A stretch of DNA of 17,547 bases from Lentisphaeria bacterium UBA7640 (lineage in GTDB: Bacteria; Verrucomicrobiota; Lentisphaeria; Victivallales; Victivallaceae), in assembly GCA_002483765.1 (NCBI GenBank), contig DLIO01000064.1:1-17547 (forward strand). The letters are read 5' to 3'. Under the pieces are notes generated by a model. It worked only from the letters and a program-made list of their open reading frames with translations, searched no databases and was not told the origin of the DNA. The position numbers were made by a program, and so were the translations under genes. Below, piece by piece: positions 6,695-12,295 of the stretch. Position 1 is the stretch's first letter, and the number at the start of each line of letters is the position of its first letter.

Positions 6695-8731
6695 CTATTT
6701 TTTATTGAATTGTTCGAAGAAGGCTTCGAATTCGGCGACTGAGGCTAGGCGCATCAGACCACTGGGGTCATCATGAAATTCGGTGATATCTTCTGGTAGT
6801 TTTTCGAGGAAAGGTGACGGTCTTTGTAGAGTTGGGGCGCCGCGCAGTATGCGTTCTTTCGCGAATGATAGCATTAAATGGTGCTGCGCTCGCGTTAGTG
6901 CCACATAAAAGAGACGCATCTCTTCATCACTGCGCGCTTGACCTTCCAACACGGAACGTTCATGCGGAAAAATTTTATGTTCCATCGCCGGTAAAAATAC
7001 GTATGGATATTCCAGACCTTTTGAGGCGTGGATGGTCGATAGTGTTACGGCGTTGCCGCTCTCGTCTTCTTTGGTACGGTCGTTTTCTTCGAGCAGGGCG
7101 TAGCTTTCTAGATATTCCATCAAGGTTGGCGGTTTATCGGTTTTTGCTTCAAATTCCTTTATTGAGCTGATGAAGCTATCCACGTTTTCCATTCTTTTCT
7201 CAGCTTCGGCATAATTTTTATACAATTTTTGAAAGCATTTCAGGTAACCGACTTCACCCAGATATTGACTAACTTTGAAACTTAGATCGCCGGGTTCTTC
7301 GAACTCTTTGCGGAATTTTTTCAGACATTCCGCTAACGCTGTAGCCTCACTGCGCGCTTTCGTGCTCAGTGTTTTTAAGAATGTCTCTTCATCCAGCAGT
7401 TCGGTGAACGGCAAGAATGCTGCTGATTTGAGTTCTTTCAATTTATTTACGGCTTTGTCGCCCATGCCTCGCGGCGGCACTCCTAGAATCCGCAAAAAAC
7501 TCTGATCCTCGCGCGGATTCACCAACAATTTCAGATATGCGGCGGCATCTTTGATTTCTCGGCGTTGGAAAAACTCTTGTCCGCCGACTAGTCGATATGG
7601 AACTCCTGACTTACGCAGTGCCATTTCAAATAACCGTGAAAGATGGTTTGAACGATATAAGATGGCAAAATCGCTAAAATTAAACCCTTTGTCATCGTGT
7701 TCTTGAAGTATATAATCGGCAATAAAACTCGCTTCATTTTCGCCATCTTCGCAGGCGACGATCAACAAATTTTCGCCATCGCCTTGAGCTGACCACAAAT
7801 TTTTGGAGTGGCGTTCAGTATTTCCAGCGATAACTGCATTGGCAGCGCGAAGAATTTTATTCGTAGAACGATAATTTTGTTCCAGTGTGATTTTTTTGGC
7901 CTTCGGAAAATGATAGGAATCAAATTTTAAAATATTATCGACATCGGCACCGCGCCAGCCGTAAATACTTTGATCGTCGTCACCCACAACGCAGAGATTG
8001 CAAAGTTCGCCGCACAGCATTTTGACAATCTGAAACTGAGCCTGATTGGTGTCTTGATATTCGTCAACGAGCAAATAATGATAGCTGTCCTGATATTTTT
8101 TCAGTATATCCGGGTGCTTAGTCAACAATTCATAAGTCAGCAGTAACATGTCGTCAAAGTCGATCATATTCTGCATTTCCAGCAGCGTTTGATAGTGTTC
8201 GTAAATATAAGCAAAACTAGCTTCCATCGGTGTATCAGCGGTTTTTTTGGCTTGGCGATAATCTGCCAAACGGTTCTTCTGGTCGCCAATATATGACGCA
8301 ATAGCGGTAGCGCTGAAGTTGTCTTTATTACTTAAACCTGCCTGTGCGGTGGCTTGTTTAATCAACGCTTCTTGATCTTGGGTATCAGTAATGGTGAATG
8401 TAGGCAGATAGTTTAAGCGCCGGATATCCTTGCGCAGAAGGCGAACACAAAATGAGTGAAAAGTTCCAACGGTGAGCTTTTTCGCTTGTTCAACTGACAC
8501 TAATTCAGCAATACGTTCTTTCATCTCCCGCGCCGCTTTATTGGTAAAAGTTAGTGCGAGAATTTTACTAGGATCAATGCCATTGGCCAGCATCCAAGCA
8601 ATCCGAAAAGTAATCACTCGAGTTTTGCCAGTGCCAGCACCAGCCAGCACTAACAGCGGACCTTCAAGCGTCGTTACCGCTTGACCTTGTTCTTTGTTGA
8701 GGCCTTTTAATAGTTTTCCAGCATCACTCAT
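6695..8731 (-). CDS. UvrD/PcrA/Rep-family superfamily 1A DNA helicase
   Basis: This is a 3'-5' ATP-dependent DNA helicase, of the kind that acts in repair, replication restart or removal of recombinase from DNA. The 678 residues carry the full motif set: I GAGTGKT at 31-37, Ia LTFTNKAAREM at 60-70, II VDEYQDTN at 222-229, III VVGDDDQSIYGWRGAD at 248-263, IV LEQNYRST at 283-290, V TLSTIHASKGLEYPYVFLP at 563-581, and VI RLFYVALTRAQ at 606-616. Length is close to Rep and shorter than UvrD/PcrA, which carry a C-terminal extension; orthology among the three cannot be decided by eye. The start ATG overlaps the stop of the upstream IMP cyclohydrolase gene in an ATGA, which indicates translational coupling. 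It converges with cas3, with 84 bp between. Confidence 0.94.
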   Translation of the reverse strand: MSDAGKLLKGLNKEQGQAVTTLEGPLLVLAGAGTGKTRVITFRIAWMLANGIDPSKILALTFTNKAAREMKERIAELVSVEQAKKLTVGTFHSFCVRLLRKDIRRLNYLPTFTITDTQDQEALIKQATAQAGLSNKDNFSATAIASYIGDQKNRLADYRQAKKTADTPMEASFAYIYEHYQTLLEMQNMIDFDDMLLLTYELLTKHPDILKKYQDSYHYLLVDEYQDTNQAQFQIVKMLCGELCNLCVVGDDDQSIYGWRGADVDNILKFDSYHFPKAKKITLEQNYRSTNKILRAANAVIAGNTERHSKNLWSAQGDGENLLIVACEDGENEASFIADYILQEHDDKGFNFSDFAILYRSNHLSRLFEMALRKSGVPYRLVGGQEFFQRREIKDAAAYLKLLVNPREDQSFLRILGVPPRGMGDKAVNKLKELKSAAFLPFTELLDEETFLKTLSTKARSEATALAECLKKFRKEFEEPGDLSFKVSQYLGEVGYLKCFQKLYKNYAEAEKRMENVDSFISSIKEFEAKTDKPPTLMEYLESYALLEENDRTKEDESGNAVTLSTIHASKGLEYPYVFLPAMEHKIFPHERSVLEGQARSDEEMRLFYVALTRAQHHLMLSFAKERILRGAPTLQRPSPFLEKLPEDITEFHDDPSGLMRLASVAEFEAFFEQFNKK

Positions 8732-9363
8732 ACGGTTTTGACTGCAAGCTCGAAAGAGGTTTTTTCTGCAATTGCAGCTGCCGCAGTGACTGGTAATTCA
8801 AAGTCGGCAAAAGCACCGCCACCGATAACATGATCACAGGTTTCTGCGGCATTTTCGGCATTGAAAGCGTTGTCCACGTTGGCGTCGGAAACTTCATTTT
8901 TTTCATAAGTTGCAAGATACCATGCCTGACCAGGTTTTAACTGGATCTCTTTGACTTGCAAAGCATCATGGCGCACAATTCCAAGGAATCCCACCGCACC
9001 ATCCAACGCTGTTACGGCGACAATACGAGGCGTATTGTAGTCATCTTTCTCATAATCCATTGCGAGCAAACCGAGTGCGATAGCGTCGCGCGGCGGCATT
9101 CCCATGGCGATTTTTTCAGCAATCGGGTCGGTATGTGAGCCATTGCTGACGACGGCATAGCGTCCAACCACTCGAATGCAGTTATAAGTGATATATGGAC
9201 TTTTCATCAGATCTGCTTCGAAACCAGCGCGCGGACGAATTGACACAGCGTTAGTATTTAGACAGGCTTCGCGGTTTGGAAATGAACGAGATGAAACCCG
9301 GTACATGACGGCATTTTTTCCCTGTGGGGTCATGCCGACGGCAACAATTCTTCCGATATACAT
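8728..9363 (-). CDS. purO: Archaeal-type IMP cyclohydrolase (PurO family)
   Basis: PurO closes FAICAR to IMP, the last step of de novo purine synthesis. It was first described in archaea and is unrelated to the C-terminal cyclohydrolase domain of bacterial PurH. The 211-residue protein matches the family as I remember it: N-terminal MYIGRIVAVG, YRVSSRSFPNR at 21-31, YITYNC at 57-62, SNGSHTDPI at 73-81, MDYEKDDYNTPRI at 102-114 and LGIVRHD at 127-133. The segment after about 155 is less conserved and Ala/Asn-rich. The ATG is preceded by AAGGA (9373-9377 on the minus strand) at 9 bp. Its stop overlaps the helicase start by 4 bp. Whether the genome also has a PurH is not visible; if it does, this protein could have a diverged role. 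Confidence 0.88.
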   Translation of the reverse strand: MYIGRIVAVGMTPQGKNAVMYRVSSRSFPNREACLNTNAVSIRPRAGFEADLMKSPYITYNCIRVVGRYAVVSNGSHTDPIAEKIAMGMPPRDAIALGLLAMDYEKDDYNTPRIVAVTALDGAVGFLGIVRHDALQVKEIQLKPGQAWYLATYEKNEVSDANVDNAFNAENAAETCDHVIGGGAFADFELPVTAAAAIAEKTSFELAVKTV

Positions 9364-9396
9364 TATAATTTTTCCTTAGAGTTGTGGATTAAAATC

Positions 9397-9408
9397 TGTA
9401 ATATTACA
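9397..9408. promoter_or_regulatory. 12-bp perfect palindrome upstream of purO
   Basis: TGTAATATTACA reads the same on both strands, 34 bp upstream of the purO start. On the minus strand it contains a TAATAT that could be a -10 box, with TTGTTT 15 bp further upstream (9422-9427). An operator overlapping the purO promoter is plausible but unproven. Confidence 0.3.
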
Positions 9409-9465
9409 CAAGCCACGGAAAAAACAACATCACAATGGCGAAGTTGTAATTTATTGTGGGGTTTA

Positions 9466-9498
9466 AAATTAGCGCGCGCATTATACGCGCGATAATTT
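9466..9498. repeat. GC-rich palindrome, copy 2 of a three-copy family
   Basis: Arms AAATTAGCGCGCG (9466-9478) and CGCGCGATAATTT (9486-9498) pair except for one mismatch, around a 7-nt centre. The core matches copies 1 and 3 in the same orientation, including the asymmetric ATTAT at the centre. It lies upstream of both divergent neighbours, so it cannot be the terminator of either. Confidence 0.8.
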
Positions 9499-9596
9499 CA
9501 CAATGCGAAAAACTGCTTTGACAATTCAGTTTAAGAGGAAAATTTTGAATCTCAGTTGTTGATTTTGCTAACGCTGATTTACGGCGCTATAAATCA

Positions 9597-9624
9597 TTGC
9601 ATTGGTGCATAGTTGCACTATATT
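9597..9624 (+). promoter_or_regulatory. Candidate gnd promoter with operator-like dyad in the spacer
   Basis: TTGCAT (9597-9602) and TATATT (9619-9624) are 16 bp apart, about 65 bp before the gnd start. The spacer holds the inverted repeat GTGCA-TAGT-TGCAC (9605-9618), well placed for a repressor. Consensus and symmetry are the only evidence. Confidence 0.4.
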
Positions 9625-9639
9625 AATTTCATTCGTGAA

Positions 9640-9656
9640 CGGCACAACTAGTGCCG
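9640..9656 (+). promoter_or_regulatory. Short hairpin in the gnd 5' leader
   Basis: CGGCAC (9640-9645) and GTGCCG (9651-9656) form a perfect 6-bp stem with a 5-nt loop, 20 bp before the AAGGA ribosome binding site of gnd (9676-9680). It would lie near the 5' end of the transcript and could stabilise the mRNA or act as an operator. Confidence 0.4.
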
Positions 9657-9688
9657 ATAAAACAATCTATAACTAAAGGAAATTTACA

Positions 9689-11155
9689 ATGGGGAAAGCA
9701 AAAGCTGATATCGGCTTAATTGGTATCGCTGTCATGGGAGAGAACTTGGTTCTGAACATGGAGAGCAAGGGTTTTAAAATCGCGGTCTTTAACCGTACGG
9801 TCGACAAAGTTGAGAATTTCGTCAACGGGCGCGGCAAAGGGAAAAACATTGTTGGTTGCAGTACCGTCGAGGAATTGGTAGATAATCTGGCCTCGCCACG
9901 CAAAATCATGTTGATGGTCAAAGCTGGCAAACCAATTGACGATTTTATCGAACGATTGATTCCACTTTTGGACAAAGGAGATATTATTATTGACGGTGGC
10001 AACAGTCATTTTCCTGACACCATCCGCCGTACCAAATATCTTGAAAGCAAAGGAATGTTGTTCATTGGTACCGGTGTTTCCGGCGGCGAAGAAGGCGCAT
10101 TACTTGGCCCATCCATTATGCCTGGTGGTTCTGCAAAAGCTTGGCCCGCAGTTAAACCGATTTTCCAAGCTATTTCAGCAAAAGTCGATGACGGTACGCC
10201 ATGTTGCGAGTGGGTCGGTTCTGATGGTGCCGGACATTACGTAAAAACAGTTCACAACGGCATCGAATACGGCGATATGCAGATGATCTGCGAAGCTTAC
10301 ACACTGATGAAAAACATGCTGGGCATGAATGCCAAAGAGATGCAAAAAGTTTTCGCAGAATGGAACGCAGCAGAGCTGGACAGCTATCTGATTGATATCA
10401 CTGCTAATATTTTGAAAGTTGTTGATGAAAAAACTCAAAATCCATTAGTTGAAATGATTCTTGATACCGCAGGCCAGAAAGGCACCGGTAAATGGACCAG
10501 CATGAGCGCACTTGATCTCGGAGCTCCTTCGCCAACTATCGCTGAAGCAGTTTTTGCACGTTGTGTTTCTGCGATTAAAGCAGAACGCGTCGCCGCTTCT
10601 AAAATCCTGAAAGGACCTGAAGTTCAGAAATTCAGCACCGCTGATAAAGATGCAATGATTAACAAGATCCGCAAAGCTTTGTATGCCTCGAAAATCTGTT
10701 CGTATGCACAGGGTTTCCAGTTACTGACGTTGGCTGCTGAAGAGTACGGTTGGAAATTGAATTTCGGCGAAATCGCTTTGATGTGGCGTGGTGGCTGTAT
10801 TATTCGCGCAAGATTCCTCGGCGATATCAAAGAAGCATTTGAGAAAGATCCGAAACTGGCTAACCTATTGTTAGCTGATTTCTTCAAAAAAGCGGTTGAA
10901 GACTGCCAGTCTGCTTGGCGCGAGGTTGTCGCTGCCGCCGCAATCAACGGTATTCCAGTTCCAGCGTTCTCAAGCGCGCTAAGCTACTACGACTCATATC
11001 GTTCGGCCGTATTGCCAGCGAATCTGTTGCAAGCTCAACGCGACTATTTTGGCGCACATACTTTCGAGCGTATCGATGAACCACGTGGAAAATTCTTCCA
11101 TCATGAATGGACAGAAACCAGCGGTTCGACGACGTCAACCACTTATAATGCCTAA
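9689..11155 (+). CDS. gnd: 6-phosphogluconate dehydrogenase, decarboxylating
   Basis: The enzyme oxidatively decarboxylates 6-phosphogluconate to ribulose 5-phosphate with reduction of NADP, in the oxidative pentose phosphate pathway. The 488 residues match the usual long-chain form. The N-terminal Rossmann motif is GLIGIAVMGENL at 9-20, with NRT at 35-37, consistent with an NADP-type site. The IDGGNSHFPDT stretch lies at 101-111, and the family signature GTGVSGGEEGALLGPSIMPGG spans 127-147 (shown here only as its short conserved segment). The presumed catalytic Lys186 and Glu193 lie in the segment starting GHYVKTVHNGIEYGD. The C-terminal domain keeps the SYYDSYRSAVLPANLLQAQR stretch. The ATG has AAGGA at 9676-9680 with 8 bp spacing. 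No zwf or pgl is next to it, and it appears to be monocistronic. Confidence 0.96.
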   Translation: MGKAKADIGLIGIAVMGENLVLNMESKGFKIAVFNRTVDKVENFVNGRGKGKNIVGCSTVEELVDNLASPRKIMLMVKAGKPIDDFIERLIPLLDKGDIIIDGGNSHFPDTIRRTKYLESKGMLFIGTGVSGGEEGALLGPSIMPGGSAKAWPAVKPIFQAISAKVDDGTPCCEWVGSDGAGHYVKTVHNGIEYGDMQMICEAYTLMKNMLGMNAKEMQKVFAEWNAAELDSYLIDITANILKVVDEKTQNPLVEMILDTAGQKGTGKWTSMSALDLGAPSPTIAEAVFARCVSAIKAERVAASKILKGPEVQKFSTADKDAMINKIRKALYASKICSYAQGFQLLTLAAEEYGWKLNFGEIALMWRGGCIIRARFLGDIKEAFEKDPKLANLLLADFFKKAVEDCQSAWREVVAAAAINGIPVPAFSSALSYYDSYRSAVLPANLLQAQRDYFGAHTFERIDEPRGKFFHHEWTETSGSTTSTTYNA

Positions 11156-11176
11156 ATTATTATGCATTTAAATTTG

Positions 11177-11205
11177 TTTTCATGATAAAAACGGATTATT
11201 ATACT
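11177..11205 (+). promoter_or_regulatory. Candidate promoter of the leader or small RNA before the lipoprotein gene
   Basis: A good TATACT -10 box (11200-11205) has TTTTCA (11177-11182) 17 bp upstream. Transcription would begin near 11212 and run through the structured region into the terminator at 11365-11397. The -35 match is weak. Confidence 0.35.
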
Positions 11206-11211
11206 CTTTGA

Positions 11212-11397
11212 GGGCGAAAAACTTAAAGAAACGCGCCGTTGATTTTCGAGTAGATTTTGTACCTCTTTTTGAAGTGTGATGCTAGCATCGTGCGAAAAAC
11301 GAGGGATAAAATATGCCAAAAAGCAACAAGTGGGATTTAAGTTTTCAACCGAAACGAGTATGTTTACCCTGCCGGGTTTTCCGGCAGGGTATTTTTT
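11212..11397 (+). ncRNA. Putative structured leader or small RNA ending in an intrinsic terminator
   Basis: The gap between gnd and the lipoprotein gene contains several pairing elements. AAAACTTAAA (11218-11227) is the exact reverse complement of TTTAAGTTTT (11336-11345), closing a domain of about 110 nt. Inside it, CCTC and a T-run (11262-11270) can pair with the A-run and GAGG at 11295-11304, and GATGCTAGCATC (11279-11290) is self-complementary. A strong terminator closes the 3' end. I do not recognise a known RNA family. It could be an attenuating leader (riboswitch or leader peptide) for the lipoprotein gene, or an independent RNA of about 185 nt. The 5' end is inferred from the candidate promoter. 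Confidence 0.35.
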
Positions 11398-11399
11398 AA
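11313..11399 (+). CDS. Possible 28-codon small ORF overlapping the terminator
   Basis: An ATG at 11313 is preceded by GAGGG (11301-11305) at 7 bp, a good ribosome binding site. The frame encodes a 28-residue basic peptide beginning MPKSNKWDLSF with a later CLPC motif, and stops at 11397-11399, just past the terminator T-run. The second half is encoded by the terminator hairpin itself, so either it is a leader peptide whose translation would prevent hairpin formation, or the ORF is fortuitous. No codon signal can be judged at this size. Confidence 0.2.
   Translation: MPKSNKWDLSFQPKRVCLPCRVFRQGIF
11365..11397 (+). terminator. Strong intrinsic terminator just upstream of the lipoprotein gene
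   Basis: Perfect 11-bp GC-rich arms TACCCTGCCGG (11365-11375) and CCGGCAGGGTA (11381-11391) enclose a 5-nt loop and are followed at once by six T. This is a textbook Rho-independent terminator. It ends 20 bp before the downstream ATG, so that gene must be reached by read-through or from a promoter inside this structure. Confidence 0.85.
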
Positions 11400-11417
11400 T
11401 TTACTAAGGTCTGTGCA

Positions 11418-12167
11418 ATGAAAAGATTTTTCTCAGCGGTTTTTTTGATAACATTAACGGTAGCTTTTACCGGATGTTCCGTACTCCAACGTTATGAGGA
11501 ATATCCGTCTGACCTCACGATCGAGGATTTGGAAAAGAAGATGCAGAAAAGTTCTGATCCAGACGGCGTTTTTAAATCAGCGCAATCATACATTCAAAAA
11601 CAGATTTTGACTACAAAGGGAATATTTTTCGACGATCAATATTTAGTGGAAGTAAAATATAAGCGTCCAGACATGTTCAAAACCACGACCTTTAAGGATA
11701 ATCAGCCATTTTCGACGTTTATGTTCAACGGCCAAAAAGCTTGGATTATCAATCATGCCAAAAAACAGACCACTGAATTGACTGGCGATTCATTGATTCG
11801 GATGCGTAATATGTCCACACTACTGATGCCGGACAGTACCTTTAGTCAGAGTTTTGATAATCTCAAACTAACGCAAATGCGCCGCGATGGCGTTGAGTAT
11901 TATAAGATCGTCGGTTCTAATAGTGGCCGCGAACCTATTACTATTTATGTCAATAAATTTACCTTGTTGCCGAAATGGCTAGAGACGCGCGAAGCCATTG
12001 GTTCTCAAAAAGTCGATTATGTGGCGACAATGGATTCTTACGCTTTCTACGATCAAGTTATGATCGCCAATCAAAGCTCAGTCAAGGTTAATACCATGAA
12101 CCAAATCTCCAAAGTTATTTTGTTCAGACTCAATGTTGAACTGGATAACTCTGAATTCCAACCATAA
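11418..12167 (+). CDS. Putative lipoprotein, LolA/LolB-like
   Basis: The 249-residue product begins with a Lys/Arg-positive n-region and a hydrophobic stretch ending in A-F-T-G-Cys20, a relaxed lipobox, so it is probably a membrane-anchored lipoprotein. The mature part has alternating short strands: VEVKYKRPDMFKTTTF, then TFMFNGQKAWIINHAKKQT, a central YYKIVGS, and a terminal NVELDNSEFQP. This arrangement recalls outer-membrane lipoprotein-sorting (LolA/LolB-fold) proteins, which cradle lipids or lipoproteins in the periplasm. The similarity is from memory and moderate. The ribosome binding site is a weak AAGG. Expression is likely tied to the terminator-capped leader immediately upstream. 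Confidence 0.6.
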   Translation: MKRFFSAVFLITLTVAFTGCSVLQRYEEYPSDLTIEDLEKKMQKSSDPDGVFKSAQSYIQKQILTTKGIFFDDQYLVEVKYKRPDMFKTTTFKDNQPFSTFMFNGQKAWIINHAKKQTTELTGDSLIRMRNMSTLLMPDSTFSQSFDNLKLTQMRRDGVEYYKIVGSNSGREPITIYVNKFTLLPKWLETREAIGSQKVDYVATMDSYAFYDQVMIANQSSVKVNTMNQISKVILFRLNVELDNSEFQP

Positions 12168-12186
12168 TTTCTGGCTTGGTGCTATT

Positions 12187-12216
12187 GATAAAATCTAAAA
12201 ATAGGTTTATTTTATC
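12187..12216. terminator. AT-rich hairpin after the lipoprotein gene
   Basis: GATAAAAT (12187-12194) and ATTTTATC (12209-12216) form an 8-bp stem 19 bp past the lipoprotein stop. It lacks a GC core, so it is at best a weak terminator. The remaining bases up to 12295 are AT-rich and may hold the SNF2 gene promoter, but no good box pair stands out. Confidence 0.25.
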
Positions 12217-12295
12217 TATCCATTGTCCATCTCTCTGCTTGGATTGTTCGCTTTAATTCAATTATCTTTATTAGATTTAAATATTATGAAAAACC

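Larger units (their letters stand above)
9364..9688. other. Divergent intergenic region between purO and gnd (325 bp)
   Basis: I see no convincing gene here. From left to right it holds the TGTAATATTACA palindrome, the second GC-rich palindrome copy (9466-9498), an exact TTGACA hexamer at 9518-9523 without a good -10 partner, the candidate gnd promoter with an internal dyad (9597-9624), and a short hairpin (9640-9656) in the presumed gnd leader. It therefore appears to be a regulatory region serving both divergent units. Confidence 0.6.

Noticed and set aside
4182..9498. Palindromes near cas3 considered as CRISPR repeats
   Set aside because: The copies are more than 5 kb apart with genes between them, not regularly spaced with short spacers. 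No repeat-spacer array was seen anywhere in the window.
9518..9546. Exact TTGACA hexamer as a second gnd promoter
   Set aside because: At 17 bp spacing the -10 position reads AATTTT, a weak match; the TTGCAT/TATATT pair further downstream is better.
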